A stretch of 64,000 nucleotides of DNA from SLRI01 sp942491185 (GCA_942491185.1 CALOAB010000028.1:147169-211168), one strand, 5' to 3'. Shown: positions 1 to 10,115, numbered from the stretch's first letter. The notes: generated from the sequence alone by a model not told the origin. Made by a program: numbers and translations.

Positions 1-219
1 CGTGCCCGAGCCGCTCTGCAGCGTGGCGAGGTGCTGCCGCTCGCCACCATCCTCGAGCGGCTGGAGGATGTGATCGACGGCGAGATCATCGCCGCCGAGT
101 TCGACCGCGACGACGGGCTCTGGCTCTACGAGATCGAGTACATCGACCGGAACGGCCGGGTCATCGAGCTGGTGGTGGATGCCGCCGATGGTCGGGTGCT
201 GGAGCGCGAGGTCGACTGA
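1..219 (+). CDS. PepSY-domain protein, 5' end outside window
   Basis: The frame is open from the first base and ends in TGA at 217-219, so the gene begins upstream of the window. The visible 72 residues have the PepSY pattern: a helix followed by strands with 'GLWLYEIEYID' and 'GRVIELVVDAADGRVL', the repeated 'Y.V.l.d..G....v.vD..tG.vl' signature. PepSY domains are usually periplasmic and often inhibit or sense partners. The stop overlaps the ATG of the response regulator by one base (TGATG), so it is translationally coupled to the two-component system and probably acts as an accessory factor of it. An internal ATG at 31 exists but would cut into the domain. Confidence 0.8.
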   Translation, partial: RARAALQRGEVLPLATILERLEDVIDGEIIAAEFDRDDGLWLYEIEYIDRNGRVIELVVDAADGRVLEREVD

Positions 220-884
220 TGCGCATTCTCCTGGTCGAGGACGATGCCCGCATCGCCAATGCCGTCACGGCACTGCTCGAGCCGCAGGGCTACCGGGTCG
301 AGCGCGTCGCCGACGGCGAGACGGCCTGGTTCAAGGGTGATGTCGAGGACTATGCCGCCTGCATCCTCGATCTCGGCCTGCCCGGCATGGACGGGCTCGC
401 CGTCCTCAAGCGCTGGCGCGACAACGACCGGACCATGCCGGTCCTGGTGCTGTCCGCCCGCGGCACCTGGAAGGAGCGGGTCGAGGGCATCGATGCCGGT
501 GCCGACGACTATTTGCCCAAGCCGTTCGAGCCGGAGGAGCTCACCGCCCGGCTGCGCGCCATCATCCGCCGCGCGGCCGGGCATGGCCGGCCCGTGCTCG
601 AGATCGGCCCGGTCAGCCTCGACCCCCGCGCCATGCGGGTCACCGTGAACGGCGTGCCCAAGGCCCTCTCGCCCCAGGAGTACCGGCTGCTCGACTACCT
701 CATGCTGCAGGCCGGGCGCACGGTCTCCGCCGGTGAGCTGCTCGACCAGCTCTATGGCGAGGACGAGGATCGCGACAGCAACACCATCGAGGTGCTGGTC
801 GGCCGGCTGCGCCGCAAGCTCGGCGTCGAGCTGATCGAGACCCGCCGCGGCTTCGGCTACACCATCCAGCCGTCCGGCGGATGA
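219..884 (+). CDS. OmpR/PhoP-family response regulator
   Basis: A 221-residue DNA-binding response regulator. The receiver domain covers about residues 1-115 with the acidic pair E7-D8-D9, phospho-acceptor D51 in 'ILDLGLPGMDG', S79 and K101 in 'LPKPF'. A winged-helix output domain follows (about 125-218; 'LSPQEYRLLDYL' and the recognition region 'SNTIEVLVGRLRRKL'). It overlaps the PepSY gene by one base and the sensor kinase by four (ATGA), so the three form one operon. Such PepSY-regulator-kinase trios resemble PhoP/PhoQ or QseB-like systems that sense cations or envelope stress. The signal sensed here is unknown. Confidence 0.95.
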   Translation: MRILLVEDDARIANAVTALLEPQGYRVERVADGETAWFKGDVEDYAACILDLGLPGMDGLAVLKRWRDNDRTMPVLVLSARGTWKERVEGIDAGADDYLPKPFEPEELTARLRAIIRRAAGHGRPVLEIGPVSLDPRAMRVTVNGVPKALSPQEYRLLDYLMLQAGRTVSAGELLDQLYGEDEDRDSNTIEVLVGRLRRKLGVELIETRRGFGYTIQPSGG

Positions 885-2266
885 CCGGCCGCTCGCTCCG
901 GCTGCGGCTGGTCCTGGCCCAGGCGGCGACCATCGCCGTGGCGCTGGTGCTGGCCTGGATCGGGCTCACGGTGCTCTTCGAGCGGCATCTGGAGCGGCGC
1001 GTCGACGACGAGCTCGCGACCTATGTCCGCCAGCTGGCGAGCCAGTTGGCGCTCGGACCCGACGGCACGCTCACCCTCGACGCCGATCTGGTCGATCCCC
1101 GCTTCGATCTGCCCCTGAGCGGCCTCTACTGGCAGGTCGAGAGCGTTCCCGAGGAGACGCTGCTCCGCTCACGCTCGCTCTGGGACCACGTGCTGGCCCT
1201 GCCGGCGGACCCGCTCCGCCCCGGCAGCATCCACCGCCACGACCTGGCCGGCCCGGGCGGTGCCCTGCTCATGGTCCACGAACGGCCGCTCATCCTCGCC
1301 GGTGCCGAAGGCGACCAGACGGTGCGGGTCGCTGCTGCCATCGATCGGGCCTCGCTCGCCGCTGCCAGGGCCGCCTTCGCCACGCAGCTCGCCTGGGCGC
1401 TGGCGCTGCTCGCGCTGGTGCTGATCGCCGCAGCACTCGCCCAAATCTGGTTCGGCCTTCGCCCCTTCGAGCAGCTGCGCCGGGCCGTGGGCCTGGTCCG
1501 CACGCGGCAGACCGCCCGGCTGGAAGGGCATCACCCAGGCGAGGTCCAGCCGCTGGTCGACGAGGTCAACGGCCTGCTCGAGGCGCAATCGGTGACCATC
1601 GCCCGGGCCCGCGCCCAGGCCGCCGACCTGGCGCACGGCCTCAAGACGCCGCTCACCATCCTCCACGCCGAAGCCATGGCGCTGCGCGGCAAAGGCGATG
1701 CCGAAGCGGCGACGACCATCGAGGGCCTCGCCCGCGACATGCAGCGGCAGATCGACCGCGACCTCGCCCGTGCCCGTCTCGCTGTCGGCAAGAGCCGGCA
1801 CGCCAGCACCCCGCTCGCCCGCGTGCTCCGCCAGCTCGTCCAGACCCTCGAGCGCACACCGCGCGGCAGCCGCCTCGCCTGGGTGGTCGCTGTCGACGAG
1901 ACGCTGGCGGTCGCCGTCGACGCCGACGATCTGGCCGAGCTCTTGGGCAATCTCCTGGAGAACGCCGCCAAATGGGCCCTGGACACGGTCGAGATCGGTG
2001 CCACCCCGACGGCCGACGCCATCCGCATCACGGTTGCCGATGACGGGCCGGGCGTGCCAGAGGCCGCGCGTGGCCGGCTCGGCACCCGCGGCGTGCGCCT
2101 GGATGCCACCACGCCCGGGCACGGCATCGGCCTCGGCATCGTGTCCGACATCACGACGGCCTATGACGGGACGCTGACCTTCGCCAAAGCCGCGCAGGGC
2201 GGGCTCGAGGTGACCGTTGCCTTGCCGAGGGCTCAGGCCTCGATCGGCCAGGCCTCCAGCCGATAG
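881..2266 (+). CDS. Sensor histidine kinase
   Basis: A 461-residue membrane kinase, partner of the regulator before it (ATGA overlap). Membrane helices lie at about 10-32 and 168-190 with a periplasmic sensor loop of about 135 residues between them. A HAMP-like linker follows, then the dimerisation helix with phospho-acceptor H252 in 'DLAHGLKTPL', then the ATPase domain with N-box 'NLLENAAKWA', G1 'DDGPGVP' and G2 'GHGIGLGIV'. The H-box is of the short 'HGLKTPL' type typical of PhoQ-like kinases. Its last 34 bases overlap the 3' end of tenA, which runs in the opposite direction. Confidence 0.93.
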   Translation: MTGRSLRLRLVLAQAATIAVALVLAWIGLTVLFERHLERRVDDELATYVRQLASQLALGPDGTLTLDADLVDPRFDLPLSGLYWQVESVPEETLLRSRSLWDHVLALPADPLRPGSIHRHDLAGPGGALLMVHERPLILAGAEGDQTVRVAAAIDRASLAAARAAFATQLAWALALLALVLIAAALAQIWFGLRPFEQLRRAVGLVRTRQTARLEGHHPGEVQPLVDEVNGLLEAQSVTIARARAQAADLAHGLKTPLTILHAEAMALRGKGDAEAATTIEGLARDMQRQIDRDLARARLAVGKSRHASTPLARVLRQLVQTLERTPRGSRLAWVVAVDETLAVAVDADDLAELLGNLLENAAKWALDTVEIGATPTADAIRITVADDGPGVPEAARGRLGTRGVRLDATTPGHGIGLGIVSDITTAYDGTLTFAKAAQGGLEVTVALPRAQASIGQASSR

Positions 2267-2901
2267 GCGCTGTCCCAGAACAGCCATTCGTACTGGGTCG
2301 AGCGGATGAAGGCCCGGCCCATCGCCAGGCACTCGGCAGCACCGGCAGCAGCAGCGGCCGCGTCGGTGATGCGGATCACCTCTTGGACCGAGCTCGCGAA
2401 GGCCTCGTCGGCATAAGTGTCGATCCAGGGCTGGTAGAAATTGCCGGCGGCCGTCTCCGTGGCGATCCGCGCGCCGACGTCGTGGTAGATCCAAAAGCAG
2501 GGCAGGATCGCGGCGACCAGCACCGGCCAGGACTCGTGATGGGCCGCTGCGATCAAAAAATTGGTGTAGGCGAGGCAGGAGGGGGAGGGTTCGGCCGCGG
2601 CGATATCCGCCGCACTCATGCCGAACTGCTCGAGGAACTGGCCGTGCAGCGCCCGCTCGACGGCGAGCGCGCCCAGGGCCGAGCCCACGAACTTGTCCAT
2701 GGCGGCAAGCTCTGGCGCCCGGGCCCCGGCAATCGCCAGCGTGCGGGCATACTGGTCGAGATAGAGCTTGTCCTGGGTGATGTAGAACTTGAACCGATCC
2801 CGCGACAACGTCCCCGCCGCCAGCTCGCGATTGAACGGCAAGTCGTCGATCGCCTGGCGCAGGCCCGTGGTCCGCTGCCAGATGTCTTGCGTGAATGTCA
2901 T
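2233..2901 (-). CDS. tenA: TenA family aminopyrimidine aminohydrolase / thiaminase II
   Basis: A 222-residue protein with the all-helical TenA fold. The residues known to matter in the Bacillus subtilis enzyme are present: Asp44 in 'QDKLYLDQY', nucleophile Cys135 in 'LPCFWIYHDVG', and the C-terminal acidic 'YRLEAW'. TenA hydrolyses aminopyrimidine breakdown products of thiamine so that the HMP moiety can be salvaged; it acts in the cytoplasm. No other thiamine gene and no TPP riboswitch-like sequence lies next to it. An AGGA about seven bases before the ATG supports the start. The 3' end overlaps the convergent kinase gene by 34 bp. Confidence 0.92.
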   Translation of the reverse strand: MTFTQDIWQRTTGLRQAIDDLPFNRELAAGTLSRDRFKFYITQDKLYLDQYARTLAIAGARAPELAAMDKFVGSALGALAVERALHGQFLEQFGMSAADIAAAEPSPSCLAYTNFLIAAAHHESWPVLVAAILPCFWIYHDVGARIATETAAGNFYQPWIDTYADEAFASSVQEVIRITDAAAAAAGAAECLAMGRAFIRSTQYEWLFWDSAYRLEAWPIEA

Positions 2902-2937
2902 TCCCTGATCCTGAAGAGTTGCTGCCCAATCAAGCCA

Positions 2938-3108
2938 TCAGAGCACATCGTCCGGTGCCGGCGATTGTCCACCCGTTCGCCGCAATAGGCGCCGCGCCGC
3001 CTCGATATCGGTGCCGTAGCGCCGCTCGGCGAAGAAATCCGCCGTCTTCAAGACCGCGAGCTCCTCGGCCACGGCGGTGACCACAAACTGATTAATGCTC
3101 GTCTTCAT
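2938..3108 (-). CDS. HicB/RHH-type antitoxin remnant, small protein
   Basis: A 56-residue reading frame starting at ATG 3108 after an AGGAG. Its sequence ('TSINQFVVTAVAEEL', then a 'kTaDFFaeRR' helix and an acidic tail) matches the second half of HicB-like ribbon-helix-helix antitoxins, whose usual N-terminal DNA-binding strand of about 25 residues is missing. An in-frame TTG at 3180, overlapping the hutF stop, would add 24 residues, but these do not resemble an RHH strand. No toxin gene is next to it. It is either an orphan truncated antitoxin or a non-functional relic. Confidence 0.5.
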   Translation of the reverse strand: MKTSINQFVVTAVAEELAVLKTADFFAERRYGTDIEAARRLLRRTGGQSPAPDDVL

Positions 3109-3176
3109 CGCCCTTGGCTCCTCAGTAAGTGTTACAGCCGCGACTATCGTAAAGTCCCGGGTTTCGACAGCGCCGG

Positions 3177-4532
3177 TCAAGCATCAGCCAGCAACCGCCG
3201 CATCACCGCCCCGAACCGCTGCGCAATCCCCTCCGCCGCGACATGCCGGCCTTCCTCGACCACCCGCTCTCCCGCGGCATACACCGACGCCACGGGTGAT
3301 CGCCCGGCGGCGAAGAGCCAGCCATCGATGAGATCGTCGCCGCTCTTGCCGACCAGTGCCGGGTGGTCGGCATCGAGCGTCACGATATCGGCGCGGTTCC
3401 CTGGCGCGATGGCCCCCATCGGCTGCTGCAAGGCTTGCGCCCCGCCGGCTGCCGCAGCGTCGAGCAGCGTTCGCCCGACTGATCGCCCGGCCGGCGCCAG
3501 CAGGTTGCGGCCCCGATCCCGCAGCCTTTGCCCGTATTCCAGCGTCCTGAGCTCGTCCGCCAGATCGACCCGGATATGGCTGTCCGAGCCGACGCCGAAG
3601 GCGCCGCCCGCCGCCCGATAGTCGACGCCGCGAAAGATCCCGTCGCCGAGATTGGCCTCGGTCACCGGGCACAAGCCAGCGACCGCCCCCGACGCCGCGA
3701 GGTCGCGCACCTCCGTGTCGTCGAGATGGGTCGCGTGGATGAGGCACCAGCGCCCATCGATCTGGGCACGGTCGAGCAGCCAGCGCACCGGCCGCTGGCC
3801 TGACCAGGCGATGCAATCCTCGACCTCCTTAACCTGCTCTGCGGCATGGATGTGCAGCGGGCCGTCGGGCAATGAAGCGGTGACGGCAGCCAGGCTCTCT
3901 GGCGTCACCGCGCGCAAGGAATGCGGTGCCGCGCCAACCACAATTCCCGGATGACGCGCCCTGAGGCCGGCCACCAGATCGAGCAGCTGCTCCGGCTGCA
4001 TGGCGAAGCGCCGCTGGCCCGCCGTCAGCGGCTCCGCGCCGAACCCGCCCTGGTGGTAGAGCACCGGCAGCATCGTGAGGCCGATGCCCACAGCACTCGC
4101 GGCCGCGACGATTCGCTCGGCCATCTCCGCCGGGTCGCCATACGGGCTGCCGTCGGTGTCATGGTGCAGGTAGTGAAACTCGCCGACGCCGGTGAACCCG
4201 ACCTCCAGCATCTCGACATAGAGTTGGGCCGCGATCGCCTCGACGTCGTCGGGCGAGAGCCGGTCGAGGAAGCGGTACATCACCTCCCGCCAGGTCCAAA
4301 AGCTGTCCGGCCCGGACCCGGCCCGCTCGGCGAGCCCGGCCATGCCGCGCTGGAAGGCGTGGCTGTGCAGGTTGGCGACGCCCGGCACGGCAATCGCCTC
4401 GCGCACCGCAGCCGGGGCCCTCTCGGCGCCCGCCCGGACCTCGCCGATCGTCCCTTCGTCGCTGACCTGGATCGCCACATCGGCCGCCCAGCCATCGGGC
4501 AGCAGTGCCGAATCGAAAAAGAGCTTGCTCAT
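3177..4532 (-). CDS. hutF: Formimidoylglutamate deiminase
   Basis: A 451-residue amidohydrolase-superfamily enzyme that converts N-formimino-L-glutamate to N-formyl-L-glutamate and ammonia in the five-step histidine pathway. Metal-binding motifs are in order: 'NLHSHAFQRGM', 'HIHAAEQ', 'HATHLDDTE' and 'GSDSHIRVD'. The start at ATG 4532 is preceded by GGAGG; an upstream in-frame extension of 46 residues is arginine-rich and lacks family similarity, so it was not used. It is divergent from hutI with 88 bp between. Its product is the substrate of HutG, encoded in the facing operon, which fixes the route as HutF/HutG rather than a HutG-type formiminoglutamase. Confidence 0.94.
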   Translation of the reverse strand: MSKLFFDSALLPDGWAADVAIQVSDEGTIGEVRAGAERAPAAVREAIAVPGVANLHSHAFQRGMAGLAERAGSGPDSFWTWREVMYRFLDRLSPDDVEAIAAQLYVEMLEVGFTGVGEFHYLHHDTDGSPYGDPAEMAERIVAAASAVGIGLTMLPVLYHQGGFGAEPLTAGQRRFAMQPEQLLDLVAGLRARHPGIVVGAAPHSLRAVTPESLAAVTASLPDGPLHIHAAEQVKEVEDCIAWSGQRPVRWLLDRAQIDGRWCLIHATHLDDTEVRDLAASGAVAGLCPVTEANLGDGIFRGVDYRAAGGAFGVGSDSHIRVDLADELRTLEYGQRLRDRGRNLLAPAGRSVGRTLLDAAAAGGAQALQQPMGAIAPGNRADIVTLDADHPALVGKSGDDLIDGWLFAAGRSPVASVYAAGERVVEEGRHVAAEGIAQRFGAVMRRLLADA

Positions 4533-4620
4533 CGACGCCTCCCTGCTCAACCCTGCGCCGAAATGCCCGGCGATCACAAGCCCGGATAGGCGCCGTGGCC
4601 GATCGCCAAGCGGGGGACGC
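4533..4620. promoter_or_regulatory. Divergent hutF / hutIHGU intergenic region
   Basis: These 88 bases separate two divergent histidine-use transcription units and must carry both promoters. Ribosome binding sites are visible at each end: GGAGG for hutF on the minus strand and a GGGGGA-type site eight bases before the hutI ATG. I see no clear HutC-type palindrome, and no hutC gene is present in the window. Promoter positions are inferred from gene arrangement only. Confidence 0.45.
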
Positions 4621-5838
4621 ATGCCGGAACCGACGACCCTGACCCTCACCAATGCGCGGCTTGCCACCATGCAGCCGGGTGGCGCCGCTTATGGTGCCAT
4701 GGAAAACGCGGCGCTGCTGATCGAGAACGGCCGGATCGCCTGGGTCGGCCCCAACAGCGAGGCGCCCCATGCCGAGGAGACGGCCGATCTCGGCGGTCGC
4801 TGGGTGTTGCCCGGGCTGATCGACTGCCACACCCATATCGTCTTTGGCGGCAACCGCGCGCGGGAGTTCGAGCTCCGCCTCGAGGGCGCGTCTTATGAAG
4901 AGATCGCCAGGGCCGGCGGCGGCATCCTCTCGACCGTGACCGCCACGCGTGCGGCGACCGTCGACGAGCTGGTCGATGGCGCCTTGCCGCGTCTCGACCA
5001 CCTGCTCGCCGAGGGTGTCACCACCATCGAGATCAAGTCCGGCTACGGCCTCGAGCTCGATACCGAGGTCAAGATGCTGCAAGCCGCCCGCCGCCTGGGT
5101 GCCGAGCGTGACGTCGAGGTGCAGACCTCGCTCCTCGCAGCTCATGCCGTCCCGCCCGAGCACAAAGGCGATCCCGACGCCTATGTGCGGCTCATCACCG
5201 ACCAGATTATCCCGGCCGTGCGCAAGGCTGGTCTTGCCGATGCGGTAGACGGGTTCTGCGAGGGCATCGCTTTCTCACCCGCGCAGATCCGCCGCGTGTT
5301 CGAGAAGGCCAAGGCCGTCGACCTGCCGGTCAAGCTGCATGCCGAGCAGCTCTCCGACCTCAAGGGCGCCGTGCTGGCCGCCGAGTTCCACGCGCTGTCG
5401 GCGGACCACCTCGAATATCTGCGGGAAGACGGCGTCATCGCCATGGCCAAGGCTGGCACGGTGGCCGTGCTGCTGCCCGGCGCCTTCTACACGCTGCGCG
5501 AGACGCAGCTGCCGCCGGTCGACCTGCTGCGCCGCCATGCCGTGCCCATCGCCATCGCCACCGACTGCAACCCCGGCTCGTCGCCGGTGACCTCGCTGCT
5601 GTTGACCCTCAACATGGCCTGCACGCTGTTTCGCCTGACACCCGAGGAGGCCTTGGCCGGTGTCACCCGCAACGCTGCCCGGGCGCTGGGCCTCGAGGAC
5701 GAGATCGGCACCATCCAACCGGGCAAGCGCGCCGACCTCGCCATCTTCGACATCGAAACCCCGGCCGAGCTGGCGTACCGTATCGGCTACAACCCGCTCT
5801 TCGCGGTGCTGCGCGAGGGAAGATGGCGCAAATGGTAG
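4621..5838 (+). CDS. hutI: Imidazolonepropionase
   Basis: A 405-residue amidohydrolase that opens 4-imidazolone-5-propionate to formiminoglutamate (third step of histidine breakdown, cytoplasm). Signature motifs: 'GLIDCHTHIVFGG' near residue 72, 'KSGYGLELDTEVKML', 'HAEQLSD', 'SADHLEYL' and 'ATDCNPGSSP'. The ATG at 4621 follows a GGGGGA and gives the usual family length; an open frame continues upstream but lies antisense to hutF and is discounted. The 3' end overlaps hutH by 16 bases, so the two are translated from one message. Confidence 0.95.
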   Translation: MPEPTTLTLTNARLATMQPGGAAYGAMENAALLIENGRIAWVGPNSEAPHAEETADLGGRWVLPGLIDCHTHIVFGGNRAREFELRLEGASYEEIARAGGGILSTVTATRAATVDELVDGALPRLDHLLAEGVTTIEIKSGYGLELDTEVKMLQAARRLGAERDVEVQTSLLAAHAVPPEHKGDPDAYVRLITDQIIPAVRKAGLADAVDGFCEGIAFSPAQIRRVFEKAKAVDLPVKLHAEQLSDLKGAVLAAEFHALSADHLEYLREDGVIAMAKAGTVAVLLPGAFYTLRETQLPPVDLLRRHAVPIAIATDCNPGSSPVTSLLLTLNMACTLFRLTPEEALAGVTRNAARALGLEDEIGTIQPGKRADLAIFDIETPAELAYRIGYNPLFAVLREGRWRKW

Positions 5839-7361
5839 AGCTTGCCCCGGGCCAGGCGACGCTCGCCGACTGGCGGGCGATCCTCGACGGTGCGGCGGTC
5901 ACGCTCGACCCGGCCTGCCGTCCCGTGGTTCGCAAGAGCGCCGCCACCATCCAGGCCATCGTCGCCGAGGACCGCACCGTCTATGGCGTCAATACCGGCT
6001 TCGGCAAGCTCGCCTCGACCCGGATCGCCAGGGCCGACCTCGAGACCCTGCAGCGCAACCTGGTCCTCAGCCACGCCACCGGGACCGGCGCACCGCTCCC
6101 CGATCCGATCGTCCGCCTGGTCATGGCGATGAAGGCCGCCAGCCTGGCACGCGGCTATTCCGGCATCAGCGAGGCGACCCTCGACCACCTCCTGGCCCTG
6201 CTCGACCGGGGCGTGCTGCCGGTCATTCCGGAGAAGGGCTCGGTCGGTGCATCCGGCGACCTGGCCCCGCTGGCGCACATGACCGCAGCCATGCTCGGCG
6301 TCGGCGATGCCCGGTATGGGGGCCGCACGCTGCCCGCCGCCGAGGCGCTGGCCGCCGCCGGCCTCCAGCCGGTCACCCTCGGCCCCAAGGAAGGCCTGGC
6401 GCTGCTCAACGGCACCCAGGTCTCGACAGCGCTCGCGCTCGCCGCGCTCATCCGCATCGAGCTTCTGTTCCAGACGGCGCTGGTCACCGGTGCCATGAGC
6501 GTCGATGCCGCCCGCGGCTCCGACGCGCCTTTCGACGCCCGCATCCACGCCATCCGCGGCCATGCAGGCCAGATCGAGGTCGCCGGCGCTTTCCGCGAAC
6601 TGATCGAGGCGAGCGGCATCCGCGACAGCCACCTCGATTGCGGCAAGGTGCAGGACCCCTATTCGCTCCGCTGCCAGCCCCAGGTGATGGGCGCCATCCT
6701 CGACCAGCTGCGCATGGCAGCATCCGTCATCCTCACCGAGGCCAACGCGGTGAGCGACAACCCGCTGGTCTTCGCCGATACCGGCGACGTGCTCTCCGGC
6801 GGTAATTTCCACGCCGAGCCCATAGCACTCGCCGCCGACCAGATCGCCATCGCTTTGAGCGAGATCGCGGCCCTGGCGGAACGGCGCATCGCCATGCTCA
6901 CCGACGGCTCGATCTCCGGCCTGCCGCCCTTCCTGGTGGCCGACCCCGGCCTCAACTCGGGCTTCATGATCGCCCATGTCACGGCCGCGGCACTTGCCGC
7001 CGAGATCAAGCAGCGCGCGCATCCGGCCTCGGTCGACAGCCTGCCCACCTCGGCCAACCAGGAGGACCACGTCTCGATGGCGACCCACGCGGCACGCCGG
7101 CTTTTCGCCATGGCCGACGACCTCGAGGCGATCCTCGCCATCGAGCTGCTCGCCGCAGGGCAGGGGCTCGACGTCCATAGCCCCGTCCTGACCTCGCCCC
7201 GGCTGCAGCTGCCGCATGCGGCCCTGCGCGGGGCGGTCGCCACCTACACCACCGACCGCTACTTCGCCCCCGACATCGAGGCCGCGCGCGCCCTGGTCGC
7301 AAGCGGCACCGTCACCGCCGGCAATGAAGCCATCCTGCCAGGCCTGGAGGACACGAGATGA
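5823..7361 (+). CDS. hutH: Histidine ammonia-lyase
   Basis: A 512-residue aromatic amino acid ammonia-lyase that deaminates histidine to urocanate, the first step of the pathway. The autocatalytic MIO cofactor triad is seen as A143-S144-G145 in 'GSVGASGDLAPL', with catalytic Tyr54 in 'VYGVNTGFG' and the conserved 'LLNGTQ' and 'QEDHVSM' segments. The ATG at 5823 starts inside hutI (16 bp overlap); a second ATG at 5832 is also possible. It is followed by hutG with an ATGA overlap. Confidence 0.95.
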   Translation: MAQMVELAPGQATLADWRAILDGAAVTLDPACRPVVRKSAATIQAIVAEDRTVYGVNTGFGKLASTRIARADLETLQRNLVLSHATGTGAPLPDPIVRLVMAMKAASLARGYSGISEATLDHLLALLDRGVLPVIPEKGSVGASGDLAPLAHMTAAMLGVGDARYGGRTLPAAEALAAAGLQPVTLGPKEGLALLNGTQVSTALALAALIRIELLFQTALVTGAMSVDAARGSDAPFDARIHAIRGHAGQIEVAGAFRELIEASGIRDSHLDCGKVQDPYSLRCQPQVMGAILDQLRMAASVILTEANAVSDNPLVFADTGDVLSGGNFHAEPIALAADQIAIALSEIAALAERRIAMLTDGSISGLPPFLVADPGLNSGFMIAHVTAAALAAEIKQRAHPASVDSLPTSANQEDHVSMATHAARRLFAMADDLEAILAIELLAAGQGLDVHSPVLTSPRLQLPHAALRGAVATYTTDRYFAPDIEAARALVASGTVTAGNEAILPGLEDTR

Positions 7362-8145
7362 CCACCGTCAGAGTCGAGGAGCACGGCTCGCCCCTGATCC
7401 TCAGCCTGCCGCATGCCGGCACCGAGCTGCCCGATGGCGTTCGGCGGCGCATGACCGAGATTGGCCGAATGCTGCCCGACACCGACTGGCACATCGACCG
7501 CCTCTACGCCTTCGCCGACAACCTGCCGGCAACCACGGTCCAGGCCGTCTTTTCCCGCTACGCTATCGACGTCAATCGTGACCCGACGGGCGCCTCGCTC
7601 TACCCCGGCCAGGCGACGACGGGCTTGTGCCCAACCACGACCTTTGCCGGCGAGCCCCTCTATATCGACGGTCAGGAGCCCGAAGCGCATGAGATCGAAG
7701 AGCGCCGCACGACCCTCTTCGACGCCTACCACACCGCACTCGCCGAGCAGATCGAGCGGGTGAAGGCCGAGCACGGCTTCGCCCTGCTCTACGACTGCCA
7801 TTCGATCCGCTCGACCGTGCCCCGGCTCTTCGAGGGCGAGCTGCCGGTCCTCAATCTCGGCACCAATGACGGCAAGTCCTGCGACCCCGCCCTTCGCGCC
7901 CGTCTCCAGGCCGTGATGGCTGATAGCGGGCTCAGCCACGTCACCGACGGCCGCTTCAAGGGCGGCTGGATCACCCGCCATCATGGCCGGCCGCATGAGC
8001 ATGTCCACGCCGTGCAGATGGAGCTGGCCCAGCGCGCCTACATGCACGAGGACCCGCCTTTTGCCTACGACCACGACAAGGCGCAGGCGCTGCAGCCGGT
8101 GCTGCTGCAGCTGCTGGAGGCGATGCTCGCCTTCGGAGAGGCGCG

Positions 8146-8149
<4 letters not shown>
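7358..8149 (+). CDS. hutG: N-formylglutamate deformylase
   Basis: A 263-residue N-formylglutamate amidohydrolase that releases formate and L-glutamate, the last step when HutF is used. Family motifs: 'SLPHAGTELP', 'DTDWHIDRLY', 'VNRDPTG', 'YDCHSIRS' with likely metal-binding His/Asp, and 'GWITRHHGRP..HVHAVQMELAQRAYM'. ATGA overlaps at both ends (with hutH and hutU) show tight translational coupling. Confidence 0.94.
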
Positions 8150-9816
<1,667 letters not shown>

Positions 9817-9827
9817 AGTGAAGAAAG

Positions 9828-9850
9828 GCGGGGAAGATAATCTTCCCCGC
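9828..9850 (+). terminator. Hairpin after hutU
   Basis: A perfect 10-bp stem (gcggggaaga / tcttccccgc) with a TAA loop starts 12 bases after the hutU stop. No long T run follows, so it may be a 3' end-protecting stem or a weak intrinsic terminator for the hut operon. Confidence 0.6.
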
Positions 9851-9884
9851 GCCCCATCATGACTTTGGGATAGCTTGCGGATAC

Positions 9885-9985
9885 TGGACCGCCAGCTCGA
9901 TCTCGCCCGGCCGTCAGGTGTTGTCGAGCCACGGCTCGAGCGGGCCATACATGCGCAGCATCGTGAAACAGCTCTCGTCCGGGAC
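9885..9985 (-). pseudogene. Relic: C-terminus of a DUF1254/DUF1214 protein, nonsense codon
   Basis: Read on the minus strand this piece gives 'DESCFTMLRMYGPLEPWLDNT' then TGA then 'RPGEIELA'. The intact 499-residue paralog at 11585-13084 ends with 'RMYGPLEPWINKTWRPGEIELAE', so the conserved tryptophan codon TGG has become TGA. Nothing recognisable of the rest of the gene remains upstream. It is a decayed tail of a fourth family copy. Confidence 0.75.
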
Positions 9986-10024
9986 GGCCCGCGCCCGTGG
10001 AGGCCGAGAAACGCACGGCGTCTC

Positions 10025-10095
10025 TCACTTGGCTCGGGGTGTCGGCGGCCCTGGGAACGCCCATGTGCCGTCCACGATCGACTCCTCCGGCGCAA
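10025..10095 (-). pseudogene. Relic: second DUF1214-type C-terminal tail
   Basis: On the minus strand the segment reads 'PEESIVDGTWAFPGPPTPRAK' followed by TGA at 10025-10027. It resembles the tail of the adjacent 470-residue protein ('PKDAALDGTWSPPGLVLTK') in pattern and position. It lies between the stop of that gene and the other relic, suggesting repeated unequal duplication and loss at this end of the cluster. The similarity is short. Confidence 0.5.
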
Positions 10096-10115
10096 GGTCG
10101 GGGCCCCCAACGCGG

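Noticed and set aside
1169..2929. A 586-codon minus-strand open frame
   Set aside because: Antisense to the sensor kinase and out of frame with tenA.
2902..2937. TPP riboswitch ahead of tenA
   Set aside because: Only 36 bases separate it from the preceding reading frame, and no thi-box-like CTGAGA or conserved stem was seen.
4533..4670. 46-residue N-terminal extension of HutF
   Set aside because: Arginine-rich, overlaps the hutI start on the other strand, and ATG 4532 has a good GGAGG.
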